From Afifella pfennigii DSM 17143 (lineage in GTDB: Bacteria > Pseudomonadota > Alphaproteobacteria > Rhizobiales > Afifellaceae), in contig NZ_JHZK01000012.1 of the NCBI RefSeq assembly GCF_000688515.1, forward strand, positions 36,188 through 100,187: 64,000 nt of DNA. Direction: 5' to 3'. The first letter of the stretch is position 1. Each line of letters begins with the position of its first letter. Shown here one piece after another: positions 42,172 to 51,268 of this stretch. A program made the position numbers and the translations under genes. Below the pieces are notes generated by a model. The model was not told where the DNA came from, did no database searches, and saw only the letters and a program-made list of their open reading frames with translations.

Positions 42172-42936
42172 ATGGCATCCGGCCCGCTCACCCTCATCGC
42201 CTTGCAGACGCTGCCATCGGTCACCGTCGACACGGATCTGTGCGGCGAGATCCTGGCGGCGGCCGAGCGCGAGGGCGAGAAGCTTCGCGACGGCGATATC
42301 CTCGTCGTGGCGCAGAAGGTCGTCTCCAAGGCGGAGGGACGCCTCGTCGCGCTCTCCTCGCTGACGCCTTCGCCGCGCGCCCTGGCGCTGGCGGAGGAGA
42401 CCGGCAAGGAGCCGGAGCTGATGGAGGCGATCCTTTCGGAGACGAAAACGGTGCTGCGCACGCGGCCCGGCCTCGTCGTGGTGGAGCATCGGCTCGGACA
42501 TATCATGGCCAATGCCGGCATCGACCGCTCCAATACCGGGTGCGGCGAGGATTGGGTGCTGCTTTTGCCGAAGGACCCGGATGCCAGCGCCCGCGCCCTG
42601 CGGCGCGAGATCGGGGCAAGGGCGGGGGCGCGCATCGGCGTCATCGTCTCCGACAGCTTCGGCCGGCCCTGGCGCTTCGGCACGACGGGCGTCGCCATCG
42701 GCGTCGCCGGGCCGGCGATGCGCCTCGACAGGCGCGGCGAGCCCGACCGCGACGGACGCGCCCTGGAAGTGACGGAGATCGGCCTTGCCGATTCCCTCGC
42801 CGCCGCCGCGGTGCTGGCGATGGGCGAGGGGGCGGAGAGCCGTCCCGTCGTCATCGCGCGCGGCCTTGAATGGATGGAAAGCGGCCAGAAGGCCGCCGAC
42901 GGTCTCAGGCCGGCAAGCGAGGATCTGTTCCGATGA
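42172..42936 (+). CDS. cofE: Coenzyme F420-0:L-glutamate ligase
   Basis: A 254-residue CofE protein, which adds the first glutamates to F420-0 with GTP. Motifs seen are GDILVVAQKVVSKAEGRLV, NAGIDRSNTG, VLLLPKDPDASARALRREI, and VIVSDSFGRPWRFGTTGVAI, which all belong to the CofE fold. It stands alone, without the nitroreductase-like domain found fused to it in the actinobacterial FbiB. Glutamate tail length and the final dehydroF420 reduction step are therefore not settled. Its stop overlaps cofD in ATGA. Confidence 0.9.
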   Translation: MASGPLTLIALQTLPSVTVDTDLCGEILAAAEREGEKLRDGDILVVAQKVVSKAEGRLVALSSLTPSPRALALAEETGKEPELMEAILSETKTVLRTRPGLVVVEHRLGHIMANAGIDRSNTGCGEDWVLLLPKDPDASARALRREIGARAGARIGVIVSDSFGRPWRFGTTGVAIGVAGPAMRLDRRGEPDRDGRALEVTEIGLADSLAAAAVLAMGEGAESRPVVIARGLEWMESGQKAADGLRPASEDLFR

Positions 42937-43913
42937 ACCGCGAAAGCCAAGCAGGGCAGCATGTTCAGGGCTCAGTCGTCGCCCTGTGCGGCGGCGTCGG
43001 CGGCGCCAAGCTGGCGCTCGGCCTTGCCCATGCGCTGCCGGCGGAACGGCTTACCATCGTCGTCAATACCGGCGACGATTTCTCCCATTTCGGCCTGCAT
43101 GTCAGCCCGGACATCGACACCGTGCTGTATACGCTGTCGGGCCGGGTGAACCCGGAAACCGGCTGGGGCAGGGCGGGCGAGACCTGGCGCTTCATGGAGG
43201 CGGTGGGCGAACTCGGCGGCGAGACCTGGTTCTCGCTCGGCGACAGCGACCTTGCCACGCATGCCGTGCGCACGGCGCGGCTTGCAGCCGGCGAGAGCCT
43301 CACCGCCATCACGAGCGATTTCGCCAAGGCCTTGGGCATCGGCCCGCAGGTGCTGCCGGCGAGCGATGCGCCGATCGCCACCATGGTGGAGACGGCAGAG
43401 GGCACCTTGCCCTTCCAGCGCTATTTCGTCGGGCAGAAATGCGCCCCGGCGGTCAAGGCGCTGCGCTTTGCGGGGGCACAGGCGGCGCGGCCCTCCGCGG
43501 AGGTTGCCGCAGCGCTCAGCGCGCCGGACCTTGGCGTCATCATCCTCTGCCCCTCCAATCCCTATCTTTCCATCGATCCTATCCTCGCCATTGCCGGCAT
43601 GCGCGGCCTCATCGAAGGTGCCGGCGCGCCGGTCGTCGCCGTCTCGCCGCTCGTCGGCGGCAGGGCGGTGAAGGGCCCGCTCGCCAAGATGATGGACGAG
43701 CTCGGCCATGCGCGCAGCAACGCCAGCATCCTTGCCCATTACGAGGGCCTTATCGACCTCCTTCTCATCGACGAGCGCGACCGCGCCGATGCCGGGCTTG
43801 ATCCGCGGCTGAGGGTGGCGCCGACGATGATGAAGAGCCTTGAGGAACGTATCGCGCTGGCGCGCGCCGTCCTGGAGGCGGCGGGGAGCCTGCGGAGGAA
43901 GGCCGAGGCATGA
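42933..43913 (+). CDS. cofD: LPPG:FO 2-phospho-L-lactate transferase (CofD/FbiA)
   Basis: A 326-residue CofD protein, which joins the nucleotide-activated phosphoacid to the deazaflavin FO to make F420-0 or its dehydro or 3PG form. Motifs are VVALCGGVGGAKLALGLAHA, IVVNTGDDFSHFGLHVSPDI, DTVLYTLSG and VAVSPLVGGRAVKGPLAKMM. The ATG at 42933 overlaps the cofE stop by four bases. The protein runs from N-terminal Rossmann-like core to a helical C-terminus with LLIDERDRAD. Which activated acid is used (lactyl, PEP or 3-phosphoglycerate type) depends on CofC. Confidence 0.9.
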   Translation: MNRESQAGQHVQGSVVALCGGVGGAKLALGLAHALPAERLTIVVNTGDDFSHFGLHVSPDIDTVLYTLSGRVNPETGWGRAGETWRFMEAVGELGGETWFSLGDSDLATHAVRTARLAAGESLTAITSDFAKALGIGPQVLPASDAPIATMVETAEGTLPFQRYFVGQKCAPAVKALRFAGAQAARPSAEVAAALSAPDLGVIILCPSNPYLSIDPILAIAGMRGLIEGAGAPVVAVSPLVGGRAVKGPLAKMMDELGHARSNASILAHYEGLIDLLLIDERDRADAGLDPRLRVAPTMMKSLEERIALARAVLEAAGSLRRKAEA

Positions 43914-44539
43914 GACGGGCAATGCCGAACGGGCCGGCCTGGGCGCTGGTGCCGGTGAAACGCCTCGAGGAGGCCAAGAGCCGGCTGTCGCCAGAGCTCA
44001 GCGCGCCAGAGCGGCATCGGCTGCAAAGGCAGATGCTGAGGCGCGTCGTTTCCGTCCTGCGCGCCGTGCCGGAACTTGCCGGCGTCGCCGTCATCTCCGC
44101 CGACCCGCAGGTAGAGCGCCTCGTGGCGGGGCTCGGCGCCCATCCGATCGCGGAGACCGGGCCGCGCGGCCTCAATCCGGCGCTCGGCGAGGGCGCCGCC
44201 CGGCTGGAGGCGATGGGAGCGGAACTCATCGCCGTCATTCCAGCCGACCTGCCGGAGCTTCAGGCGGAGGATGTCGGCAAGGCGCTCGAGGCGGCGCGCG
44301 AGAGCGGCGCCATGCAGGTCGTGCCGGATATGGCGCGCACCGGCACCAACGGGCTTTTCTTCTTCGCGGTGCGGCCGCCTTGCTTCCGTTTCGGGCCGGA
44401 CAGTTTCCGGCGTCATCTCAGCCAGGAGGGCGCCCGCGCGCTGTCGCTCGCCTCGCTGGCGCGCGATATCGACCGGCCGGCGGATCTGGCGGCGCTCGGT
44501 GAACCTGAATTCAAGCTTGAGGAGGAGACGAGCGGATGA
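43910..44539 (+). CDS. cofC: 2-phospho-acid guanylyltransferase (CofC/FbiD)
   Basis: A 209-residue nucleotidyltransferase of the CofC family, which activates a phosphoacid with GTP for CofD. The start motif WALVPVKRLEEAKSRLSPEL, then AVIPADLPELQAEDVGKAL and MARTGTNGLFFFAVRPPCFR match the family. The enzyme class uses 2-phospholactate, phosphoenolpyruvate or 3-phosphoglycerate, and which one cannot be read from the sequence by eye. It is coupled on both sides by four-base overlaps. Confidence 0.9.
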   Translation: MRRAMPNGPAWALVPVKRLEEAKSRLSPELSAPERHRLQRQMLRRVVSVLRAVPELAGVAVISADPQVERLVAGLGAHPIAETGPRGLNPALGEGAARLEAMGAELIAVIPADLPELQAEDVGKALEAARESGAMQVVPDMARTGTNGLFFFAVRPPCFRFGPDSFRRHLSQEGARALSLASLARDIDRPADLAALGEPEFKLEEETSG

Positions 44540-47007
44540 GCGATCTGCCGATCCATCGATGCGCAAGCCGGGTGGCCGAGGGCGAGCGGCTCGACCGGCA
44601 GGAACTCGCCGCGCTGGCGCAGAGCGACCTTGCGGCGCTGATGCGCGGCGCGGCGGAAATCCGCGACGCCGGCCACGGCGCCCTCGTCACGGTCTCGCGC
44701 AAGGTCTTCATCCCCTTGACCATGCTGTGCCGCGACGTCTGCCATTATTGCACCTTCTCGCGCCCGCCACGGCCCGGCCAGCCGATCTATCTCGGCCGCG
44801 AGGAAGTTCTGAAGATCGCCCGCGAAGGTGCACGCCGCGGCTGCGACGAGGCGCTGTTCACGCTCGGCGACAAGCCGGAGCTGCGCTTTCGCGCCGCGCG
44901 CGAGGCGCTGGCCGAACTCGGCCACGAGACGACGCTCTCCTATCTGGCGGAGATGGCCGAGGCGGTGCTTGAGGAGACCGGGCTTTTGCCGCACATCAAT
45001 GCCGGCGTGATGGAGGAGGAGGAGCTTCGCGCCCTGCGCAAGGTCTCCGTCTCGCAGGGCATCATGCTGGAGACCATCTCCGAGCGGCTGTGCCAGCGCG
45101 GCCAGCCGCATTTCGGCTCGCCCGACAAGGTGCCGGCGGTGCGGCTCGCCTCCATTGCGGCGGCGGGGCGGGCGAAGATCCCCTATACGAGCGGCATCCT
45201 CATCGGCATCGGCGAGACGCTGCAGGAGCGGCTCGAAGCGCTCCTGGCGCTGCGCGAGCTTGACGACGCGCACGGCCATATCCAGGAAATCATCATTCAG
45301 AACTTCCGCGCCAAGCCGGGCACGCGCATGGCGGATGCGCCGGAGCCGGAGCTTGAGGAGCATGTGCGCACCATCGCGCTCGCACGCTTCGTCTTCGGTC
45401 CGCAAATGGCGATCCAGGCGCCGCCGAACCTGCGCGCGGGCGCGCTCGGGGCGCTGATTGAAGCCGGCATCAACGATTGGGGCGGCGTCTCGCCGGTGAC
45501 GCCCGACCATGTCAATCCGGAGGCGCCCTGGCCGGAGCTTGCCCGCCTTGCGGCCGAGACCGCCAAGGCCGGCAAGATCCTGACGCCGCGCCTCACCGCC
45601 TATCCCGCCTATGTTAAGGACGCCGAAACCTGGCTCGACGACAAAGTGCGGCGCGCCGTCCTGGCGCGGGCGGACGGCGCCGGGCTCGCGCATGAAAGCG
45701 GCTGGCGTGTCGGTCGCAACGAAGGCGTCCTGCCGCTGACGACGGGCGTGGGGGAGGCCCCGGCGCTCGGCTCAGAGCTCTCGCGGGCGATCGACCGTTC
45801 CGTCGCCGGCAAGCGCCTCCATGAGGAGGAGATCGTGACGCTGTTCTCCGCCCGCGGGGCGCAGGCGCAAGCCGTCAAAGAGGCCGCCGACGCGGTGCGC
45901 CGCGACCTCGTCGGCGACGAGGTCACCTATACCGTCAACCGCAACATCAACTACACCAATGTCTGCGGCTACGGCTGCCAGTTCTGCGGCTTCTCCAAGG
46001 GCAAGCTCGCCGAGCATCTGCGCGGCCGGCCCTATGATCTCACCGTGGAAGAGATCGCCCGGCGGGTGCGCGAGGCCGATGCCCGCGGCGCCGGCGAAGT
46101 GTGCATGCAGGGCGGCATCCATCCCGATTATACCGGCGAGACCTATCTGGCGATCTGCCGGGCGGTGAAGGAGGCGGTGCCTTCCATGCATGTGCATGCC
46201 TTCTCGCCGCTTGAGGTGACGCAGGGGGCGCGCACGCTCGGCCTCTCGCTGGAGGATTTTCTTCTCCGGCTGAAGGAAGCGGGGCTGGGCACCCTGCCGG
46301 GCACGGCGGCGGAAATCCTCGACGACGAGATCCGGGTGCGGCTCAACGCCATGAAGCTGACCACCGAGGAATGGCTCAACGTCGTCGCAACGGCGCATGG
46401 CGTCGGCCTGAAGACGACGGCGACCATCATGTTCGGCCATGTGGAAGGCTACGAACACTGGGCGCGGCACCTCACGCGCATCCGCGACCTGCAGGCGCGC
46501 ACCGGCGGCTTCACCGAATTCGTGCCTCTGCCCTTCGTGCATATGGAGGCGCCGATCTACCTCAAGGGAGCCGGCGCCAGGCAGGGGCCGAGCCTGCGCG
46601 AGGCGGTGCTGATGCACGCCGTCTCCCGGCTCGCCCTCAACCCGCTGATCGCCAATATCCAGACCTCCTGGGTGAAGATGGGCGAGGCGGGCGTCGCCGC
46701 GGCGCTTGCAAGCGGGGCGAACGATCTCGGCGGCACCTTGATGAACGAATCCATCTCCCGCGCGGCAGGCACCGAACACGGGCAGGAAATGCCGCCGGAG
46801 AAGATGGAGCGCCTGATTGCGGGCCTCGGGCGCACGCCGCGCCAGCGCACCACGCTCTACGCGCCGGTCTCAGAGGCGCGGCGCGCCCGCTCCTTCGGCG
46901 CCGCGCCGCTGCGGGAAATCGTCAATCCCGCGGCCGGCAAGCATGCCCGGCTCGGCGGCGCGCACCGCGCCCGCGAGATGGCAGAGACGGTGGCCGCCGG
47001 CTCCTGA
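44536..47007 (+). CDS. fbiC: FO synthase, CofG-CofH fusion (FbiC)
   Basis: A two-module radical-SAM enzyme of 823 residues that makes the deazaflavin FO from tyrosine and the pyrimidine ribityl intermediate. The CofG half has Cys65, Cys69 and Cys72 in MLCRDVCHYCTFSRPP; the CofH half has Cys477, Cys481 and Cys484 in NVCGYGCQFCGFSKGK. Order and length match actinobacterial FbiC and not the separate archaeal proteins. It closes the F420 operon. This gene, with cofC, cofD and cofE, makes the pathway complete from FO to polyglutamyl F420, except for a reductase for the dehydro form if that variant is used. Confidence 0.95.
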   Translation: MSDLPIHRCASRVAEGERLDRQELAALAQSDLAALMRGAAEIRDAGHGALVTVSRKVFIPLTMLCRDVCHYCTFSRPPRPGQPIYLGREEVLKIAREGARRGCDEALFTLGDKPELRFRAAREALAELGHETTLSYLAEMAEAVLEETGLLPHINAGVMEEEELRALRKVSVSQGIMLETISERLCQRGQPHFGSPDKVPAVRLASIAAAGRAKIPYTSGILIGIGETLQERLEALLALRELDDAHGHIQEIIIQNFRAKPGTRMADAPEPELEEHVRTIALARFVFGPQMAIQAPPNLRAGALGALIEAGINDWGGVSPVTPDHVNPEAPWPELARLAAETAKAGKILTPRLTAYPAYVKDAETWLDDKVRRAVLARADGAGLAHESGWRVGRNEGVLPLTTGVGEAPALGSELSRAIDRSVAGKRLHEEEIVTLFSARGAQAQAVKEAADAVRRDLVGDEVTYTVNRNINYTNVCGYGCQFCGFSKGKLAEHLRGRPYDLTVEEIARRVREADARGAGEVCMQGGIHPDYTGETYLAICRAVKEAVPSMHVHAFSPLEVTQGARTLGLSLEDFLLRLKEAGLGTLPGTAAEILDDEIRVRLNAMKLTTEEWLNVVATAHGVGLKTTATIMFGHVEGYEHWARHLTRIRDLQARTGGFTEFVPLPFVHMEAPIYLKGAGARQGPSLREAVLMHAVSRLALNPLIANIQTSWVKMGEAGVAAALASGANDLGGTLMNESISRAAGTEHGQEMPPEKMERLIAGLGRTPRQRTTLYAPVSEARRARSFGAAPLREIVNPAAGKHARLGGAHRAREMAETVAAGS

Positions 47008-47295
47008 GAGCCGCTTTCGGATCGGGTTCTATTCCAATGCGGGCGGCTTTTGGCCGTGCGGGCCTCTCTTCTCATCGGGTTAGCTCGTGAATTGGACGGC
47101 TGAAGCCGTGCGAGCGCGCATTGCCTGCAAGGGGCAGGATGGAGCCCGGAGCGGACCCCCATCCAATGGAAGCGATAATTCGCCGACATGACCGGGGTGC
47201 ATTGTCGCAATTGATGCGTATGCAAACTTGCTATCTAACCCACCGTTAGAACCGCCTTTCGGTTTGGAACCTGAATAAACCGAATCGAGGATCAT

Positions 47296-47424
47296 ATGAA
47301 GATCTCACCGATGCTCTTCATTTGCCTCGTTTTTGCTGGTTTCGGGATTTTCCTGATTGGAGCCGGCGTGATCTGGTGGGTTTCGTTGCAAGCCAAGAAG
47401 CTTGCACATGAAATGAGCCGCTAA
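47296..47424 (+). CDS. Small single-pass membrane protein
   Basis: A 42-residue protein with one hydrophobic helix (MLFICLVFAGFGIFLIGAGV then IWW) and a basic end LQAKKLAHEMSR. An AGGA element lies four bases before the ATG. It ends 72 bp before the DUF4332 gene on the same strand and may be cotranscribed. Too short for a family call, but start, ribosome-binding site and hydrophobic profile agree. The 288 bp before it hold no other gene. Confidence 0.5.
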   Translation: MKISPMLFICLVFAGFGIFLIGAGVIWWVSLQAKKLAHEMSR

Positions 47425-47496
47425 TTCTGTAACCGGCACCCTGTTTCGGGGCTTCTTTCCGTCGCTCAAAGCGGGAGCCATCCCGGAGGATAGGTC

Positions 47497-48186
47497 GTGA
47501 CAGGCTATCATCTCGACGATAGCTCGACCGATCTGGCGGCGTTGCAGAAGCGCCTTGAAACCTCCGATCTGATTCCGAGCCAGCAGCCCTTGCTCGATGG
47601 GCTCGACGCCAAACTGGCCGCTCTTCGCGCCGCAGGGATCCACTCGCTTGCCGATCTTCGAGCTGCGCTCAAGTCGCAAAAGGCTCTAGATTCCCTGTCG
47701 AGGGCGTCTGGTGTGGACCCGGACTATCTTGGATTGCTGAAGCGAACAATCGGTGGGTTCTTCCCGAAGCCAAGATCGCTGAATGAATTCGACTGGTTGG
47801 GAAGCGGCATCGTCGCGCGTCTTAAAGAGGCGGGTTTAACGAACACCCAGAAGCTGTTTGAGGCGGCGCCCAACGGAGCAGGCGCGCTGGCGAAGGAAAT
47901 CGGCGCGGATGTAGAGGAAGTGACGGAACTCGTCACCATCTGCGATCTATGCCGCATTCAATGGGTCAGCCCCAAATATGCAAGGGCCTTGCTGGCCGCT
48001 GGTCACACCCGTGCCGCAGCTATTGCCAGGGCCGATCCGGAAACCCTTTGCGATGCGATCGCGGAAGCGAACCGGGACGCCAGATTCTACAGGGGCGCAG
48101 TGGGATTAAGAGACGTCAGACGTTTGGTGGCGGCTGCAGCCTATGTTCCCCACACACCGGACCCCGCACATCCAAATGAGCTTTGA
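47497..48186 (+). CDS. DUF4332 helix-hairpin-helix protein
   Basis: A 229-residue protein. Two HhH-like modules are apparent: the first around GLDAKLAALRAAGIHSLADL RAAL (read in two parts), the second around SGIVARLKEAGLTNTQKLFE and PKYARALLAAGHTRAAAIA. The pattern fits DUF4332, thought to bind nucleic acid or act as a scaffold; the biological role is unknown. GTG start at 47497 with GGAGGA before it. Codon use is less GC-biased than the F420 genes beside it, which hints at a different origin. Confidence 0.7.
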   Translation: MTGYHLDDSSTDLAALQKRLETSDLIPSQQPLLDGLDAKLAALRAAGIHSLADLRAALKSQKALDSLSRASGVDPDYLGLLKRTIGGFFPKPRSLNEFDWLGSGIVARLKEAGLTNTQKLFEAAPNGAGALAKEIGADVEEVTELVTICDLCRIQWVSPKYARALLAAGHTRAAAIARADPETLCDAIAEANRDARFYRGAVGLRDVRRLVAAAAYVPHTPDPAHPNEL

Positions 48187-48459
48187 CCAACATCATGGTG
48201 GCTTCGAATCAGACACAAGACTGTGACCTCCTCAGAGATATACGCTGCCTTCGCCTCCCGTTCGGATTGATTCCCATGGCGACCACTTCGTCCGTTTAAA
48301 CGCTTCGCAGGTGCGCGATGCAGGCGAGTAGCCATGCCAGTGTGGGGCGAGGCTCCCTTCCCGCCCTATCCGGAGGGTCGCTTGGTGCCTTTTCCTCCCA
48401 GCGATGCGCGCAACCGCGACCCCTGGACGCAGCACCACACGAAAAGAGATCAAAACAAA

Positions 48460-49293
48460 ATGTACTCCATTCTGCACGACCTCAATCAGAAACCCGAGCC
48501 ATTTCCCCGCTACACGACGGACACGCTATGGACCGATCCGTGGATCGCACAGCAAATGCTGAAAACGCATCTGGATCAGGGCACTGACTTAGCCTCGCGC
48601 CGGTTTCGGACGATCGACGGTACTGTGGGATGGTTCGAGAGAAAGATTGGCCTGTCGGGTAAGAAAGTCTGCGATCTGGGCTGCGGGCCGGGCCTCTATG
48701 CAACGCGCATGGCAGCAAGGGGTGCGCAGGTAATCGGCGTTGATTTCTCGACCGTCTCCCTGAGCTATGCGCGATCGGAGGCCACTTCCCGGAATCTGGA
48801 TATCGAATACCGGCCAGCCGACTACCTGACCGATGATCTGCCCGGCGAACAGGATATCGTCAGCCTGATCTATTGTGATTTCTGCACCCTTTCTCCCAAG
48901 AAGCGGCGCACGCTTCTGAAGCGGATCAAGGGAATGCTGAAACCTGGCGGTGCATTCGTTTTCGACGTGTCCACTACGCCCCAATTCGCAGAGCGGCGCG
49001 AAGTCGTCACCTACGCTCGCCGTCCCATGGGGGATTTTTGGTCACCGGACGACCATTTCGGTTTCCAGACCACCTTTCTCTACGACGAGGAAAAGATCGC
49101 CCTCGACCGCTATCTGATCGTCGGTCCGGAACGCCAGTTCGAGATTTTCAACTGGATTCAGTATTTCGACCCCGAGACAATCTCAGAGGAATTGCGGGAG
49201 GCCGGGCTTGTCATTGAGGAAAAACTCAGTGTCAGGACCGGCGAGCCTTGGACGCCAGAGGCAGACGAGCTTGCCCTTATCTCGCGGGCATAA
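48460..49293 (+). CDS. Class I SAM-dependent methyltransferase
   Basis: A 277-residue methyltransferase. Motif I is VCDLGCGPGLYATRMAARGA, the acidic motif II residue is in VIGVDFSTVSLSYARSEA and motif III region is DIVSLIYCDFCTLSPKKRRT. The C-terminal half (FWSPDDHFGFQTTFLYDEEK) is family specific and may bind substrate. I chose ATG 48460 (MYSILHDLNQKPEPFPR), as the in-frame sequence upstream is low-complexity. The ribosome-binding site is weak. Substrate unknown; its position between F420 genes and the LLM gene may be incidental. Confidence 0.75.
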   Translation: MYSILHDLNQKPEPFPRYTTDTLWTDPWIAQQMLKTHLDQGTDLASRRFRTIDGTVGWFERKIGLSGKKVCDLGCGPGLYATRMAARGAQVIGVDFSTVSLSYARSEATSRNLDIEYRPADYLTDDLPGEQDIVSLIYCDFCTLSPKKRRTLLKRIKGMLKPGGAFVFDVSTTPQFAERREVVTYARRPMGDFWSPDDHFGFQTTFLYDEEKIALDRYLIVGPERQFEIFNWIQYFDPETISEELREAGLVIEEKLSVRTGEPWTPEADELALISRA

Positions 49294-49390
49294 GGCCACT
49301 TCCGTCATCTTTTGGAAAATATGACCGCTCTGTCCGCGCATCGGTCATGGCAAGGCGGTGCGCGAAGCAGGGTGAGGTTTGCATCGCGCA

Positions 49391-49423
49391 ACAAAGAAGG
49401 CCGCGCCGGGGGGCGGCGCGGCC
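49391..49423 (-). terminator. Intrinsic terminator of the LLM/CoA-transferase operon
   Basis: A perfect 9-bp stem (GGCCGCGCC at 49399-49407 with GGCGCGGCC at 49415-49423) lies 30 bp past the LLM stop. On the minus strand it is followed by TTCTTTGT. It terminates the leftward operon and faces the methyltransferase end. Confidence 0.7.
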
Positions 49424-49452
49424 AGTTTGGTAGGGAAGGCGAGGTTGGTTCC

Positions 49453-50403
49453 TCAGCTCTTCAGGAGGAGCGGCATGACTTCCTTGGCGATGGCTTCCAC
49501 CTGTTCGCGCTCGTAGCGATAGGGCACGAAGATGATCTTCTTGATGCCGGCGTCGATATGCGCCTTGAGCTGCTCGGCGCATTCCTCCGGCGTGCCCATG
49601 ATGGCGCTGTCGTAGGTGGATTCACTGCCCGCGGAGATGTCCCAGTCGGAATGGAGCCATTCGTTCATGGGCTCCTTCACCTTGTCGCGCGGGCCGACAT
49701 AGATCGGCAGCTGGTTGAGGCTGATGAGGTCGTCCGGGTCGCGGCCGGCCTCCTCGGCGAACTGGCTGATCTTGGCCCAGGAGCGCTTGAAGCCGTCCGG
49801 GGTGTAGAAATAGGTGAGCCAGCCGTCGCCGAGCGTCGCCGCCCGCTTCAGGACGCGATCGACATAGCCGCCGATGAGGAGCGGCGGGCGCGGCTTCTGC
49901 ACGGGCTTGGGGAACATCACCGCCCGGCGCAGGTTGAGCTCGTCCCATTCGCCGGTGACCTGATCCTCCGTCCACAGGCGATTGAGGATGTCGATGTTGC
50001 GGTCCATGATCTTGCCGCGGCGCTCGAAGGGAATGCCGATGGCGTCGAATTCGCGCTTGTACCAGCCCGCGGCGGTGCCGAGCATCAGCCGGCCATTGCT
50101 GATCTGGTCGATGGTGGAGAGCTGCTTGGCCAGAATGACCGGGTTGCGCAGCGGCATGACCAGGATGCCGGTGCCGACCTTGATGCGCTTGGTGCGGGCG
50201 GCGACGGCGGTGATCAGCGACAAGGAATCCAGGATCGGGAAGTAGGGATCGGTGCCGAGCAGGATGTGATCCCACACCCAGACGGACTCAAAGCCGAGCT
50301 CCTCCATATGGACGCCGTAATCGATGATCTCCTGGGCATCCGGCTCGGCCGGGGCGCGCTTGAAGTTGCTCATGGCGATGCCGAAGCGGGTATTCTCGGC
50401 CAT
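49453..50403 (-). CDS. LLM-class oxidoreductase, probably F420-dependent
   Basis: A 316-residue luciferase-like TIM-barrel enzyme. Features are FGIAMSNFKRAPAEPDAQEI, GFESVWVWDHILLGTDPYFP, KVGTGILVMPLRNPVILAKQ, GRLMLGTAAGWYKREFDAIG and KPRPPLLIGGY. The pattern fits the TIGR03619-type F420-dependent group more than FMN alkanal monooxygenases. The same genome makes F420 2.5 kb away, which supports F420 use. The start has AAGGAGAG at good spacing. It is the last gene of a leftward operon with a CoA-transferase-fold pair and a PLP enzyme. The reaction could be a hydride transfer to or from a CoA or keto intermediate. Confidence 0.8.
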   Translation of the reverse strand: MAENTRFGIAMSNFKRAPAEPDAQEIIDYGVHMEELGFESVWVWDHILLGTDPYFPILDSLSLITAVAARTKRIKVGTGILVMPLRNPVILAKQLSTIDQISNGRLMLGTAAGWYKREFDAIGIPFERRGKIMDRNIDILNRLWTEDQVTGEWDELNLRRAVMFPKPVQKPRPPLLIGGYVDRVLKRAATLGDGWLTYFYTPDGFKRSWAKISQFAEEAGRDPDDLISLNQLPIYVGPRDKVKEPMNEWLHSDWDISAGSESTYDSAIMGTPEECAEQLKAHIDAGIKKIIFVPYRYEREQVEAIAKEVMPLLLKS

Positions 50404-50461
50404 GGAACGGCTCTCCTTCTCTTGGGGTATGGGCTCTTGCGATACGGGGTTAGCGGTCGGG

Positions 50462-51268
50462 TCAGGCGGTGTAGAGCCGCTCCGGATCGAGATCGCTCAA
50501 GATGGCGAGCTCCTTCTCGGTCGGCGGCGGCGCCACCTTGACGCCCTCTGGCACGATGAGATCGAAGGCCGTGTTGTCCTGAACCTCCTCGGCGGTGACG
50601 CCCGGCTGCAGGGCATCGACGCGCATCTGCCGGGTCTTCTCGTCGAAGCCGAGGATGGCCAGATCGGTGACCACCTTCTTGACGCCGCCGAAGGGCAGGC
50701 CGCTATCGGCGCGGCTGCTGCCGCCGCTCAAGAAGCCGGGGCTGGTGACGAAATCGACCTTCTCCACGAAGCGGCGCTTCTGATGCTTCATGGCGACGAT
50801 GATCTCCGACAGGCTGGCGATGTCGTTGCCGCCGCCGGTACCGGGAAGGCGCGTCTTGGGGTTCTCCGGATCGCCGATGAAGGAGGAATTGAGGTTGCCG
50901 TAGCGGTCGATCTGGGCGCCGCCCATGAAACCGATATCGACATAGCCGCGCTGCAAGAGCAACAGCACGTCGGTGATCGGCACGAGCATGTTGGCGCGGC
51001 GCGTGCAGCGCTGCTCGTTGGTGGAGGGAGGCAGCTCGCCCGGCACGATGAAGGGGCCGATGACGCCGCCCTCAAAGAGGATGGTCAGGCCCGGCGCGTG
51101 GGTGCGCTGCGCCAGAGTGGCGGCCAGAAGCGTGATGCCGATGCCGGCAAAGACGATCTGGCCTTCCTCCAGGACGCGCGAGGCCGAGACAGCCAGAAGC
51201 TGGCTGGCGGTGTAGTCGCGCTGCGTCGGCGAATTGTCGGTGCTGCGATTGGCAAGATCAGTCGTCAT
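50462..51268 (-). CDS. CoA-transferase subunit B (GctB/IpdB-like)
   Basis: A 268-residue family I CoA-transferase beta subunit. The N-terminal part IVFAGIGITLLAATLAQRTH leads to LTILFEGGVIGPF, where Glu66 occupies the position of the catalytic Glu (ESG in glutaconate CoA-transferase). Other family segments are VDIGFMGGAQIDRYGNLNSS and KTRLPGTGGGNDIASLSE. It overlaps subunit A by 11 bases. True transferases form a glutamyl-CoA adduct; the mycobacterial IpdAB pair of this fold instead hydrolyses a ring beta-diketone. Either chemistry is possible here. Confidence 0.85.
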   Translation of the reverse strand: MTTDLANRSTDNSPTQRDYTASQLLAVSASRVLEEGQIVFAGIGITLLAATLAQRTHAPGLTILFEGGVIGPFIVPGELPPSTNEQRCTRRANMLVPITDVLLLLQRGYVDIGFMGGAQIDRYGNLNSSFIGDPENPKTRLPGTGGGNDIASLSEIIVAMKHQKRRFVEKVDFVTSPGFLSGGSSRADSGLPFGGVKKVVTDLAILGFDEKTRQMRVDALQPGVTAEEVQDNTAFDLIVPEGVKVAPPPTEKELAILSDLDPERLYTA

